A stretch of 64,000 nt of DNA from Sphingobacteriales bacterium (lineage in GTDB: Bacteria > Bacteroidota > Bacteroidia > Chitinophagales > Chitinophagaceae): NCBI GenBank assembly GCA_004144185.1, contig SEFP01000002.1, forward strand, positions 248,001 through 312,000, read 5' to 3'. Positions within the stretch are counted from its first letter, which is position 1. Every line of letters starts with the position of its first letter. A model generated the notes under the pieces. The model searched no databases, was not told the origin of the DNA, and worked only from the letters and a program-made list of their open reading frames with translations. Positions 29,497 through 39,794 of this stretch are shown in pieces. Made by a program: the position numbers and the translations under genes.

Positions 29497-29519
29497 TAGA
29501 GTTTAGGTCCTGGGCAGGA

Positions 29520-30056
29520 TTAGACGTGCAGCTTGCCTTCAATCGAATCGTCCAGTGTCTGGCCAATGGCAGCACCGATCATCTGCTTTGCAAACGCGAC
29601 CATTTCGCCGTGCTTGGTATCCCAATAGTAGCCTTCCTGTGGTACGACCCGAAGCACCGTAATACGGGGGTCATCTACACCTTCTGTAAACCAGGTTTTG
29701 AGGATCGGTTCCCACAATTCCTTGATTTTAGCCTGATCTCTGGAAACCGACGCTTCACCGAACAGCACCAGAAAATCGGAATGGGATGATCCCTGAAACA
29801 GCAGCCGCACTTTTGAAGCCTGTGCAATGTCTGCATTCTTATGGCTATCAGACGAGCTCAAAAACCAACAGGTTCCGTCTTCGTCTACTTTCTGCACAGC
29901 CATGGGCCGGGACGCTTCCGGATTGCTATTGGCGGAAGCGGTACAAAAAAAGCAGACACCCGCTTTCTTGATCAGCTCGTGCATTTTCTTGCCGGCTTCC
30001 GTTCCGGAAAGGTCTTTATAATTGTCTTCGGGTTGATTGCGATTGATAGAATCCAT
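29520..30056 (-). CDS. Pyridoxamine 5'-phosphate oxidase-family (general-stress-protein-like) protein
   Basis: 'PMAVQKVDEDGTCWFLSSSDSHKNADIAQASKVRLLFQ'. Confidence 0.88.
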   Translation of the reverse strand: MDSINRNQPEDNYKDLSGTEAGKKMHELIKKAGVCFFCTASANSNPEASRPMAVQKVDEDGTCWFLSSSDSHKNADIAQASKVRLLFQGSSHSDFLVLFGEASVSRDQAKIKELWEPILKTWFTEGVDDPRITVLRVVPQEGYYWDTKHGEMVAFAKQMIGAAIGQTLDDSIEGKLHV

Positions 30057-30115
30057 GGTATTTAATTGCTTCTAAACGATAAAACAGGCTGCCGGTAGGC
30101 GTACAGACAAGCGGA

Positions 30116-30673
30116 CTACGAGGTATGTGCTTTGACCCAACGGGCGTACGAATCGATAAAGTGCTTCACAAAATTTTCGGTGTCTTCATTTTTAATCGCA
30201 CCGTTTTCGTCGAAAAGTTCTTCTGCTTTCCCGATATAGGCTTCGGGCTGCTGCATCATCGGAATGTTGAGGTATACCGCGCACTGGCGCAGATGGTGAT
30301 TGGCTCCAAAACCGCCCAGGGCACTGATGGAAACGCTGACAACACCACCCGGTTTCCCGTTCCAGGAATTTTTACCGTAGGGCCGGGAGGCGATATCCAG
30401 CGCGTTTTTCAGAACAGCAGGCAGGGAACGGTTGTATTCCGGGGTCACAAACAAAATGCCGTCGGCTGCGTCAATCGATTCTTTAAACTGTTTCCAGGAT
30501 TCCGGAAAATCACTTTCCAGATCCTGGTTGTACATCGGTAAGTCTTTAATTTCTACAATCTCCAGTTCCAGTGTCTCCGGTGCCAGTTTGGCAAGTGCAT
30601 GAGCCATTTTGCGATTGAACGATTCTTTCCGCATGCTGCCGACGATTACTGCAATTTTTTTCTTTAAGGCCAT
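30116..30673 (-). CDS. NAD(P)H-dependent FMN reductase
   Basis: 'IAVIVGSMRKESFNRKMAHALAKLAP', 'FVTPEYNRSLPAVLKNALDIASRP'; start at MALKKK. Confidence 0.93.
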   Translation of the reverse strand: MALKKKIAVIVGSMRKESFNRKMAHALAKLAPETLELEIVEIKDLPMYNQDLESDFPESWKQFKESIDAADGILFVTPEYNRSLPAVLKNALDIASRPYGKNSWNGKPGGVVSVSISALGGFGANHHLRQCAVYLNIPMMQQPEAYIGKAEELFDENGAIKNEDTENFVKHFIDSYARWVKAHTS

Positions 30674-30780
30674 TGTTGAATGTTGGAGGAAGTAACAGGA
30701 ATAGTATAGAAAATTTGTGCCACAAGGATTCCGTTGTCTGGCTGATGGGGCTCCATTCTCCGGTAAAAGCAGCCGCATAA

Positions 30781-30822
30781 AGAAGCGGCCTTCCGGAAAT
30801 CCGGAAGGCCGCTTCTTTTCAT
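30781..30822. terminator. Strong bidirectional hairpin/terminator downstream of rny
   Basis: agaagcggccttccgga-aa-tccggaaggccgcttctttt, nearly perfect 18-bp stem. Confidence 0.88.
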
Positions 30823-30833
30823 ACAAAAACTTT

Positions 30834-32471
30834 TTAACGGGCTACACTCACCGCGCGGGTTTCGCGGATAACAGTGACTTTAATCTGGCCCGGAAACTGC
30901 ATTTCCTTTTGAATCTTATCAGCGATATCGAACGACAACTGAGCGCTTTCGCTGTCGCTAACCTTGTCCGCTTCTACCATTACCCGAAGTTCCCGTCCGG
31001 CCTGGATCGCATACGCTTTTTCCACGCCTTTGTAGCTCTGCGCCAGTGCTTCCAGATCTTTGATCCGTTGGATGTACTGCTGCATCATCTCGCGACGGGC
31101 ACCGGGACGGGCACCTGAGATGGCATCACAGGCCTGTACAATCGGGGAAATGATGTATTGCATCTCCATCTCATCGTGGTGCGCTCCAATAGCGTTGACG
31201 ACCGCAGCATGCTCACCGGCTTTCTCAGCCAGTTTAGCACCCAGCAAAGCGTGGCTCAGTTCGGTTTCCTCATCCGGAACCTTACCGATATCGTGCAGCA
31301 AGCCGGCACGTTTAGCCAGTTTAACGACTTTCTGACCCAGTCCCAGTTCGGCCGCCATAATGCCGCAAAGGGTAGCCGTTTCTTTGGAGTGGTGCAACAG
31401 GTTCTGGCCGTAGGAAGAGCGGTAGCGCATCTTGCCTACGACGCGAACAAGGTCTTTGTGAAGGCCGTGAATGCCCAGTTCGATGATGGTCCGCTCACCG
31501 ATCTCCATAATCTGCTCTTCGAGCATTTTACGGGTTTTCTCAACTACTTCTTCAATACGTGCCGGGTGAATCCGGCCATCCTGTACCAGCTTTTGCAGCG
31601 CCAGCCGGGCAATCTCACGACGGAGCGGATCAAAGCAGGACAACACAATCGCCTCAGGCGTATCGTCAATAATCAGATCCACGCCGGTAGCCGCTTCCAG
31701 CGCCCGGATGTTACGGCCTTCCCGACCGATAATCTGCCCCTTAACCTCATCACTTTCCAGGTTAAAGACCGTCACTGCATTTTCAATCGCCTGTTCCGAG
31801 CCACTACGTTGAATGGTCTGGATGATAATTTTCTTGGCTTCTTTATTGGCGTTCACTTTGGCTTCTTCCATGATTTCCTTTACATGGGCCATAGCAGCAG
31901 TGCGCGCTTCTTCCTTGATGGATTCGATCAACTGCAACCGGGCATCTTCTGCCTTCAGTCCGGAAACTTTTTCCAGCTCTTCGCGGTAGCGCTCCTGATG
32001 CAACAATAACTCTTGTTGCACGGCATTCAGTTGCTCCTGCTTTTGCGCGGTGGCAGCCAGTTCTTTGGTCAGCTTCTCACGTTCGGCTTCATTTTGGCTG
32101 ATCGCCTTTTGAAATTCGCCTTTTTCTTTTTGCAGGTCCTGCCGTTCTTTTTGCAGGGTCTGGTATTTCTCGGTATTGCTTTGCTGATGCTGCTTCAGCT
32201 TGGCTTCGCTTTCCTGAAGCCGCTGGGTCCGTTGCCGCACATCTTCATCATGCTTTTCCTTTAATTCCAGGAAATGCTGCTTGGCTTCGACCGACTTTGT
32301 TTTTTTCAATGCTTCAGCTTCACGCTGGGCATCTTCGAGGAGCCGTTTGGCGGCGGCTTCGGCTTCGGCCAGTTGCGCACCGCTGTTTTTAGCAGAAAGT
32401 GCTTTGCCGATAAAAAATCCGATCGCTAAGGTTACCAGCCCTATTATGATGCTTACTAAACCACTATCCAT
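30834..32471 (-). CDS. rny: Ribonuclease Y
   Basis: N-terminal TM, coiled coil, KH '[38 protein letters not shown]', HD 'AGLLHDIGK'. Confidence 0.97.
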   Translation of the reverse strand: MDSGLVSIIIGLVTLAIGFFIGKALSAKNSGAQLAEAEAAAKRLLEDAQREAEALKKTKSVEAKQHFLELKEKHDEDVRQRTQRLQESEAKLKQHQQSNTEKYQTLQKERQDLQKEKGEFQKAISQNEAEREKLTKELAATAQKQEQLNAVQQELLLHQERYREELEKVSGLKAEDARLQLIESIKEEARTAAMAHVKEIMEEAKVNANKEAKKIIIQTIQRSGSEQAIENAVTVFNLESDEVKGQIIGREGRNIRALEAATGVDLIIDDTPEAIVLSCFDPLRREIARLALQKLVQDGRIHPARIEEVVEKTRKMLEEQIMEIGERTIIELGIHGLHKDLVRVVGKMRYRSSYGQNLLHHSKETATLCGIMAAELGLGQKVVKLAKRAGLLHDIGKVPDEETELSHALLGAKLAEKAGEHAAVVNAIGAHHDEMEMQYIISPIVQACDAISGARPGARREMMQQYIQRIKDLEALAQSYKGVEKAYAIQAGRELRVMVEADKVSDSESAQLSFDIADKIQKEMQFPGQIKVTVIRETRAVSVAR

Positions 32472-32658
32472 TAGTTATGAGTGTCTTTTTTTATTAAATG
32501 GGTGAGAAAAAAGGATTGTTTTAGCATCCGGAAGCACTTTTAAGAGGGCCACCGGAACGAAAAAACAGCATACAAAGGTAATCAAAACCCATCAGGCCTC
32601 TAAGCGTGCTTCCGGTACTTCTTTGCCAATATCCGGATGGCGTAGTTTTGTGCCTTCA

Positions 32659-33498
32659 ATGGCTGCTTATCCGCTTCTCGTCTGTACCGTTTATGCTGCG
32701 CCGCTGCGTGCCACGGCTACGCACCGCGCCGAGCAGGTCAGCCAGCTGCTTTTCGGTGAAACGGCGCAGTTGCTGGAAGAGGATGCCAATGGCTGGTGCC
32801 GGGTTCAATGCACCTGGGATGGCTACGAAGGCTGGTGCCGGCGCTCGATGCTGCTGGATGTTTCCGGACGAAACGCGCGCATGGGTGGCAACAAAATGGT
32901 GATGAGCAGCCGCAGTTTTTTACAGACGGCTGAAGGCGGCGAAATTCCGTTGCCACTGGGTGCTATGCTTTGGGGACTGCGGCACAATCTGGTGGATCTG
33001 GGGTTTACAAAAGGCTGCTTTAAAGGTCGCCGCGAGCGTTTGAGCCATCTTTCAGTGGCTAAAAATGATCCGGTGGCTGCCGCGATGCAGTACCGCGAGA
33101 CGCCTTATGGCTGGGGCGGTCGCACCCAGGCCGGCATCGACTGTTCCGGACTGATCCAAATGGCGTTTAAACTGTGTGGGCAGGCGGTCCCGCGCGATGC
33201 GTGGCAACAGGCCTTGATTGGTGAAACGGTGGATTTTCTCCAACATTCCCAAAGCGGGGATGTCGCTTTCTTTGACAATGAGGACGGGCGCATCATACAC
33301 GTAGGGTTGCTGGTAGATCCGTCACATATTCTGCACGCTACCGAAACCTCGGGCCGTACGGTCATTGACCGGATTGATGGTGAAGGCATCATTAGTGTCC
33401 AGCTCCGGAAACGAACCCATCGCCTGCGTGTTATTAAGCGCTTCTTCGGAACCGCCAACCAGCCGGCGGATGCAGCCGTACAGGCGGAGTTATTCTAA
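32659..33498 (+). CDS. C40-family (NlpC/P60) peptidase with SH3-like domain
   Basis: 'PYGWGGRTQAGIDCSGLIQMAFKLCGQAVPRDAWQQ', 'IHVGLLVDPSHILHA'. Confidence 0.92.
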   Translation: MAAYPLLVCTVYAAPLRATATHRAEQVSQLLFGETAQLLEEDANGWCRVQCTWDGYEGWCRRSMLLDVSGRNARMGGNKMVMSSRSFLQTAEGGEIPLPLGAMLWGLRHNLVDLGFTKGCFKGRRERLSHLSVAKNDPVAAAMQYRETPYGWGGRTQAGIDCSGLIQMAFKLCGQAVPRDAWQQALIGETVDFLQHSQSGDVAFFDNEDGRIIHVGLLVDPSHILHATETSGRTVIDRIDGEGIISVQLRKRTHRLRVIKRFFGTANQPADAAVQAELF

Positions 33499-33542
33499 AT
33501 ATTTTCCGGAGTCCCGTCAATTTCTTCTTAGCCTACACATTT

Positions 33543-33572
33543 AATGCGGGCTTCGATAGGCTCAGCCTGATA
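33543..33572. repeat. Isolated REP-like half-element
   Basis: aatgcgggcttcgataggctcagcctgata, close to the reverse complement of the 3063-3092 repeat arm. Confidence 0.7.
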
Positions 33573-33641
33573 GTTCGCTTATCTATTTTTAATCTAATAG
33601 CAATTTAATTCAAGAAGAAATTTATCCGGAAAACCAGTTTC

Positions 33642-34721
33642 CTAATAGTCTTCTCCTTTCCAAAACACCCGATACACGTTTGGGATCATGGAATAGCGCA
33701 GCACATCATACTGAAGCTGCCAATCGTCACTTCCGGACGTCACATCGTAGATCTCGCCATCGAAAAACATCCGTAGGGTATTCGTCCGGTTCACATACGC
33801 CAGCGAGTTGTAGCTCACGCTGATCTTATCCGGAAAGTACGTGTCCAGCGTATACAGTTCGCCTTTGTAAAAGACCCGCAGATACCCACCAGCATCTTTG
33901 TAGGCTACAACGTTGTCTCCCACAATATACTCGGGCTGAAAAAAGCCGATCGTACGGATACTGTCACCGTAAAAAATCTTGAAATACCCATCGCTGGTGG
34001 TAAACGCTACCAAATTGTCGCCAGTAGTGTAGGACTGCGGCGCGTAGGTGTCGAGTGTAAACGTCTGCCCGGCATGAAACACGCGGAACCGGCGGTTAGC
34101 ATCAATGTAGGCAACGGTATTGCGCCCTACCCCAAAGGACTGCACCGCGTAGTCTTCCTGCTTGAACAGCTGTCCGGTCCAGAAAATCCGGAACTGGTTG
34201 GCAAAGTTGACATACGCCGCTACATTGTCGCTGACCTGTGCGGTCGTGATGGCATCCTGCGCCAGAAAATTTTCGACTGGCGTGATCTGCCCGTCGTAAT
34301 ACACTTTGTACTCGCTGCGGACACCGTCTTTAAATAAAACGATACTATCGCCTACGTAATACTGATCGCAGAGAATCGACAGATTTTTAATGGTGCCGCG
34401 GTCAAAAACATTGAGCGACTTGGCATTTAAAAACGCAATCAGATTATCGGTTGTAAAAAACTGCTGGGTAAAGCCATCATTGATTTTCTGCACCCCACCC
34501 CGATAATATATTTTAAACGACCGGCTGTTGTCGAGAAAAGGGATAGTCGTACGACCGATTTTATACTCGACCGGCTGCAGGTAGTCGGCTTTTCGCAGCA
34601 TACCGGCGTCCCAGACCTGAAACTGACGCTGGATATCGACGTAGGCGGACAAGGGCTGAGCCCAACCGGATGCGCTGCCACAGAGCAGCCACAAGCAGCA
34701 AAGAAATCGGAACAAACGCAT
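33642..34721 (-). CDS. Secreted repeat protein of unknown function (about 40-aa aromatic repeats, possible beta-propeller)
   Basis: Signal peptide; repeated 'VGDNVVAYKDAGGYLRVFYKGELYTLDTY'-like units. Confidence 0.7.
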   Translation of the reverse strand: MRLFRFLCCLWLLCGSASGWAQPLSAYVDIQRQFQVWDAGMLRKADYLQPVEYKIGRTTIPFLDNSRSFKIYYRGGVQKINDGFTQQFFTTDNLIAFLNAKSLNVFDRGTIKNLSILCDQYYVGDSIVLFKDGVRSEYKVYYDGQITPVENFLAQDAITTAQVSDNVAAYVNFANQFRIFWTGQLFKQEDYAVQSFGVGRNTVAYIDANRRFRVFHAGQTFTLDTYAPQSYTTGDNLVAFTTSDGYFKIFYGDSIRTIGFFQPEYIVGDNVVAYKDAGGYLRVFYKGELYTLDTYFPDKISVSYNSLAYVNRTNTLRMFFDGEIYDVTSGSDDWQLQYDVLRYSMIPNVYRVFWKGEDY

Positions 34722-34912
34722 GAGCAGGTTTGAAAAGTACAACAGACCTTCCGGAAATACAGATGTTTAGACCAAACAAGTAGTCCGGACATAAAAAAAG
34801 CCGGCCTTAGAAAAGGCCAGCCCCTATAAACCCTATCACTATGAAAACTGGCGCGAAGATAATTCGCCGTGTTGAAATTCATAGCACCCGCCCCCTGAAA
34901 GGCAGGCATATG

Positions 34913-34950
34913 AACCAAAAAAGCAGCTTTTTAAAGGCTGCTTTTTTCAA
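34913..34950. terminator. Rho-independent terminator downstream of infC
   Basis: aaaaaagcagctttttaaaggctgctttttt. Confidence 0.85.
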
Positions 34951-34968
34951 TGTGGGAATCAGAAAAAT

Positions 34969-35526
34969 TTATTGCTTCTTCTTTTTCGGAACGAAGATGG
35001 CAATCATCCGGCGACCTTCCATTTTCGGCATGCTTTCCAGCGTACTTACTTCAGCCAAGCGCTCGGCAAATTTTAGCAACAGCAATTCGCCACGGTCCTG
35101 GAACATAATGGCCCGTCCGCGGAACTGAACATAGCATTTCACTTTGTCCCCTTCCATCAGAAACTTCTCAGCATGCTTGCTTTTGAAGTCGAAGTCGTGG
35201 TCATCGGTGTTGGGCGTGAACCGGATTTCCTTCAGCTCACTTTGCTTGCTTTTGGCTTTCTGTTCTTTGTCCTTTTTCTTTTTCTCGTAGAGAAATTTAT
35301 TATAATCGATGATGCGGCATACCGGTGGTACACCGTTCGGCGAAATCTCTACCAGATCTACTTCCTTCTCACGTGCCATCTGAATGGCTTTCTGAATGGG
35401 ATAGACACCGGCTTCGATGTCTTCGCCCACTACACGCACTTCTGGCGCGTCAATCTCTTCGTTGAGGCGGTGTTCGCGTACTTTTTGCCGGGGGCGGTTC
35501 TGGGGTTTTCCTCTGCGTCTCTGCAT
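34969..35526 (-). CDS. infC: Translation initiation factor IF-3
   Basis: 'EEIDAPEVRVVGEDIEAGVYPIQKAIQMAREKEVDLVEISPNGVPPVCRIIDYNKFLYEKKKK'. Confidence 0.97.
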   Translation of the reverse strand: MQRRRGKPQNRPRQKVREHRLNEEIDAPEVRVVGEDIEAGVYPIQKAIQMAREKEVDLVEISPNGVPPVCRIIDYNKFLYEKKKKDKEQKAKSKQSELKEIRFTPNTDDHDFDFKSKHAEKFLMEGDKVKCYVQFRGRAIMFQDRGELLLLKFAERLAEVSTLESMPKMEGRRMIAIFVPKKKKQ

Positions 35527-35567
35527 TAATGGTTTAAAAGAATCGTTGCAAAATTAGCGTACAAATA

Positions 35568-37541
35568 TTACGCCGCTTCGGTTCCGGAAGAAATATTTGC
35601 AGGTTTCCCCTGCATTTGGGTCGTTACGAGCGTTTTAACCTCTGCGGCGAAGTCTACAATCGTCTTCACACCTTCGTCGGTCCCCCCCTGTTTCCGTACC
35701 GATACGGTTCCGGAATCGGCTTCTTTTTCACCGACCACCAGCATGTACGGAAACTTGTTGAGCTCGGCTTCGCGGATCTTTTTACCGATTTTTTCGTTAC
35801 GGTCGTCGATAAAGGGTCGTACCTCCGATTTGCGCAGCTGATCGGCTACCTGACGGGCATAGGCTTCATATTTTTCAGACACCGGTAGAATCGCCACCTG
35901 ATCGGGCACCAGCCACAACGGCAGCTTTCCAGCACAGTGTTCCAACAGTACGGCCACAAACCGCTCTACCGAACCAAACGGTGCCCGGTGAATCATCACG
36001 GGACGCTTGCGGCTGTTGTCGGAGTCGATATATTCCAGTTCAAAACGTTCCGGAAGGTTGTAATCTACCTGAATGGTGCCCAACTGCCAGGAACGGCCCA
36101 GTGCGTCTTTTACCATAAAGTCGAGCTTCGGACCATAGAAGGCTGCCTCGCCGTATTCGGTAACCGTTTTCAGATTCATCTCACCTGCGGCCTCGATAAT
36201 GGCCTGCTCGGCGATTTCCCAGTTTTGCTCCGAACCGATATACTTGCTCCGATCGTTCTGGTCGCGCAACGAAATCTGAGCGGTAAACTCGCCGAAATCC
36301 AGTGTATTGAGTACAAAGATCACCAGCTCGATCACTTTCTTGAACTCTTCTTTCACCTGTTCCGGACGGCAAAATAAGTGGGCATCATCCTGGGTAAAGC
36401 CCCGCACGCGGGTCAGGCCATGCAGTTCCCCACTCTGCTCATAGCGATACACCGTACCAAACTCGGCCAGGCGCAGCGGCAAATCTTTGTACGACCGCGG
36501 CGAGGATTTATAAATCTCGCAGTGGTGCGGACAGTTCATCGGCTTGAGCAGAAACTCTTCACCTTCGTGCGGGGTAGTAATCGGCCGGAACGAATCTTTA
36601 CCGTATTTATCCCAGTGGCCGGAGGTCACGTAGAGATCTTTATGCCCGATGTGCGGCGTAACGACCGGCAGATAGCCGATTTCCAGTTGTTTTTCCTGCA
36701 AAAACCGCTGCAGACGCTCGCGCAGCATGGCCCCTTTGGGCAACCACATCGGCAATCCGGCACCTACTTTTTCAGAGAAGGTAAACAGTCCCAATTCTTT
36801 GCCCAGCTTGCGGTGATCCCGCTTCTTGGCTTCTTCGAGCAGGTGCAGGTACTCGTCCAGCTCCTGTTGTTTCGGGAACGTAATGCCATAGATGCGGGTC
36901 AGCATCTTATTTTTTTCATCTCCACGCCAGTACGCGCCGGCAATATTGGTCAGCTTGATGGCCTTGATAGGTGCCGTGCTTGGGATGTGCGGTCCACGGC
37001 AGAGATCAGTGAAATCACCTTGGGTGTAGAAGGTGATCTGGCCATCTTGCAGCCCTTCCAGCAGCTCTACCTTGTAGGGATCCTGCTTGTCGGTAAAATA
37101 GGCAATCGCTTCGGCTTTGGGTACCGATTTGCGCGAGTAGACGCTGCCGGTCTTGGCCAGCTCTTTCATCTTGGCTTCGATCTGAGCCAGGTCGGCTTCG
37201 GTCAGCTTTGCGTCGCCCAGATCGATGTCGTAGTAAAACCCGTTTTCAACCGGCGGACCAATGGCAAACTTGGTATCCGGAAAAATGCTTTGCAGGGCTT
37301 CGGCCATCAGGTGCGCCGACGAGTGCCAGAAGGTGCTTTTACCACCTTTGTCATCCCAGGTCAGCAGTTTCAGGTGACTGTCGGTTTCGATCGGACGGAA
37401 GGCATCCCATACGTCGCCGTTCACCTCGGCAGCCAGCACTTTGCGGGCCAGTCCTTCTGAAATCGACCTGGCAACATCCAATGCGGTAACGCCAGACTCA
37501 TATTCGCGCACAGCGCCATCGGGCAGGGTAATCTGAATCAT
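35568..37541 (-). CDS. thrS: Threonyl-tRNA synthetase
   Basis: TGS domain, '[17 protein letters not shown]', '[57 protein letters not shown]'. Confidence 0.98.
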   Translation of the reverse strand: MIQITLPDGAVREYESGVTALDVARSISEGLARKVLAAEVNGDVWDAFRPIETDSHLKLLTWDDKGGKSTFWHSSAHLMAEALQSIFPDTKFAIGPPVENGFYYDIDLGDAKLTEADLAQIEAKMKELAKTGSVYSRKSVPKAEAIAYFTDKQDPYKVELLEGLQDGQITFYTQGDFTDLCRGPHIPSTAPIKAIKLTNIAGAYWRGDEKNKMLTRIYGITFPKQQELDEYLHLLEEAKKRDHRKLGKELGLFTFSEKVGAGLPMWLPKGAMLRERLQRFLQEKQLEIGYLPVVTPHIGHKDLYVTSGHWDKYGKDSFRPITTPHEGEEFLLKPMNCPHHCEIYKSSPRSYKDLPLRLAEFGTVYRYEQSGELHGLTRVRGFTQDDAHLFCRPEQVKEEFKKVIELVIFVLNTLDFGEFTAQISLRDQNDRSKYIGSEQNWEIAEQAIIEAAGEMNLKTVTEYGEAAFYGPKLDFMVKDALGRSWQLGTIQVDYNLPERFELEYIDSDNSRKRPVMIHRAPFGSVERFVAVLLEHCAGKLPLWLVPDQVAILPVSEKYEAYARQVADQLRKSEVRPFIDDRNEKIGKKIREAELNKFPYMLVVGEKEADSGTVSVRKQGGTDEGVKTIVDFAAEVKTLVTTQMQGKPANISSGTEAA

Positions 37542-37615
37542 AACAAAATAAAAAGTGGCGCAAAGCTAAGACGGCTTCGGGCCGATGTGGAATGATTTTC
37601 CGGAATAAAAACATT

Positions 37616-37652
37616 AAAAAATCCGCCTGTTCCGGAAAAGACACAGGCGGAC
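37616..37652 (-). terminator. Rho-independent terminator downstream of lipoprotein gene 37676
   Basis: Minus strand: tccgcctgt-gtcttttccgga-acaggcgga followed by ttttttaatg. Confidence 0.8.
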
Positions 37653-37675
37653 GATTTTAAAAGAGGGTCTGCCGG

Positions 37676-38167
37676 TTATTGCCGGGTATACGTATTCTCG
37701 TAGGTTACCACTTCAGGACGGAAGAAGCTGTCTACTTCGTTGTTTTTGTAACGCACCGTAAACGTGTTGCCAACGTCGCCTACCAGCTGACCGCGCATCG
37801 GATCGGTACCGAAAAACAGTTGACGGGCATTGTTGACTTCCAGCACCGTATCGTTTTGAATCACCTGCCAGGTAATCAGCGCGGTTTGCTGTTCAGCAGG
37901 CGTACAGGATTTGGCGCCATAAAAGGCCTCGCCATTAAAGCCTTCATTCAGCTTCAATACATCGTCTTTATAACAGTCCGGAACCTTCGGAAACCAGTTT
38001 TCGGTGGTATCCCGCTGGGTAATGTAAAAAAACGAGGTACGCTTGGAGGCGCTGAGTTTCCAGCTACCGCGCAGCTTGGCCGCATTATCGGTACTGGTTT
38101 TGGAATCTTCTTTTTTACAGGCTGCAAAAGAAAGGGCAAAAACAGCAAGCAGTACGATAGACCTCAT
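37676..38167 (-). CDS. Small putative lipoprotein
   Basis: 'MRSIVLLAVFALSFAACKKEDSKTSTDNAAKLRGSWKLSASK' lipobox. Confidence 0.75.
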   Translation of the reverse strand: MRSIVLLAVFALSFAACKKEDSKTSTDNAAKLRGSWKLSASKRTSFFYITQRDTTENWFPKVPDCYKDDVLKLNEGFNGEAFYGAKSCTPAEQQTALITWQVIQNDTVLEVNNARQLFFGTDPMRGQLVGDVGNTFTVRYKNNEVDSFFRPEVVTYENTYTRQ

Positions 38168-38247
38168 TGTAGAAGCAGGCGGGAAAAGGAAACGGAAATA
38201 GTTTATCCGGCTAAAGATAAGACCCGAAACCAAAAACGGAAAGGCTG

Positions 38248-38961
38248 CTACTTCTTTTTATCCTGGAAGAAGGCGTCTTCGATTCCGGTGTTAATCTGAT
38301 ACTGATCGTACCGGATGCGGATGATCCCTTTTTTACGCTTGGATTTTCCGGCAACCGCAACGGGTTTCGGAACAGCTTCGCCTTCATAATCCATCGTCAC
38401 CCCTTTGGGCATTTTGTAGTCTTTGACATCCATGCGCAGCTGAATTTCATCCGGAAGCGCATAGGCAGTGTACTTCCCAAATTTCAGATCCATCAGAAAC
38501 GTTCCGTTATCGCGGGTAGTGGCTTCCGAACGGTTAATCAGCAACTGCCCTTCATCCACCCATAACTTGGTCAGAACAATATCGCCGCCGTCCTGTTCCG
38601 GAACCACTTTCAGCACCCGCACCGGCTTTTCGTTGAGGGTTTCCATACCGCCGTCGATCACCGTCACGGCACCTTCGGGCAGCAATCCGGCCAGACTCAT
38701 GTTGACCGTTCGCTGGGGCAGAATGCTCAGTCCACCTTCACGGACCAGCTTCAGTTTATCCGGACTTTTGAAATACAGTTTACCCCGCAGTTGCGGAATC
38801 TTCATAAAGCTGACCTGGATGTTCATGATTACGTCTGCACGATAATCTTTCACAGCGAATACCCGGTTGCGAAGGTTTTGGTACAGCTGCTCCGGCGAAG
38901 TGGTTTGTGCCCGTCCGATCCCGGAACAGAACAGCAGCAGTACGACAAGAATTTGTTTCAC
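38248..38961 (-). CDS. LolA-like outer-membrane lipoprotein carrier/sorting-type protein (GTG start)
   Basis: Signal peptide; 'VIMNIQVSFMKIPQLRGKLYFKSPDKLKLVREGGLSILPQ'; start overlaps upstream gene stop. Confidence 0.65.
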   Translation of the reverse strand: MKQILVVLLLFCSGIGRAQTTSPEQLYQNLRNRVFAVKDYRADVIMNIQVSFMKIPQLRGKLYFKSPDKLKLVREGGLSILPQRTVNMSLAGLLPEGAVTVIDGGMETLNEKPVRVLKVVPEQDGGDIVLTKLWVDEGQLLINRSEATTRDNGTFLMDLKFGKYTAYALPDEIQLRMDVKDYKMPKGVTMDYEGEAVPKPVAVAGKSKRKKGIIRIRYDQYQINTGIEDAFFQDKKK

Positions 38962-39794
38962 GATTGAATGTCTTTTTTCCGGAAGAAATAAATGGCGGAG
39001 AGCAGAAACAGCACGGTGTAGCCCAGCAGGATGCCCCCCGAACGCAGAATAGCCCCATACGGAACCGGATCGGAGAAGAATCCTTTCCAGCCAATAATAT
39101 GCGTGGTAAACAGCCAAGGTTTGATCTGCTCAAAGAACGGCAATCCCAGGGTGCTGATGACTGTAAAAAACAGTACGATGCCCATGGTAGCGATGATGGG
39201 ACCGATACTGTTTTCGGCAAATACACTGAGCAAAATTGATAAGGAGGCAATGCAGGCCATGGCCAGAGCGGCAAACACAAAGGCGGCCCCGTAGCGCCAG
39301 AGCAGATCGTCTTCCAACAGAAACACGACCTCCTCACTTCGCAGATTGATCATATCACCGGTGCCAAACAGCAATACGGATACGCCCAACCCCACAATCG
39401 CCAGCCAGATCAGCAGACTGGTGGTGTAAATAATAGACGCTACATATTTGGTCAGCAGCAGCCGGGTGCGGGAAATCGGTTTGGTAAGCAGCAGCCGCAG
39501 GGTTCCACCGGCGGCTTCGCCCGAGATTTGGTCGGCAGCAATAATCGATACCAGCTGCGGCACGTTAACCAGCAGCGTTTGCAGAATGATATAGGTAACC
39601 AGATAGCCATTGAGGATCTTTCCGGAAAAGGAGAATTGTTCTTCCAAACCCTGCATCACAAAATCGACAAATGATTGTCCGTCTACCAGCAAGGCCAGTT
39701 GAATGATGCCTGTAAGTCCGGCGACGATGGCAAACGCGATGTAGGTGCGCGGCCGGCGGTAAATTTTCAGGAGTTCGGTACGCAGCAGAATCAT
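38958..39794 (-). CDS. ABC-2-type transporter permease
   Basis: 'DQISGEAAGGTLRLLLTKPISRTRLLLTKYVASIIYTT'; multiple TMs. Confidence 0.9.
   Translation of the reverse strand: MILLRTELLKIYRRPRTYIAFAIVAGLTGIIQLALLVDGQSFVDFVMQGLEEQFSFSGKILNGYLVTYIILQTLLVNVPQLVSIIAADQISGEAAGGTLRLLLTKPISRTRLLLTKYVASIIYTTSLLIWLAIVGLGVSVLLFGTGDMINLRSEEVVFLLEDDLLWRYGAAFVFAALAMACIASLSILLSVFAENSIGPIIATMGIVLFFTVISTLGLPFFEQIKPWLFTTHIIGWKGFFSDPVPYGAILRSGGILLGYTVLFLLSAIYFFRKKDIQS

Noticed and set aside
36378-37460. 360-aa plus-strand ORF
   Set aside because: Antisense shadow of thrS.
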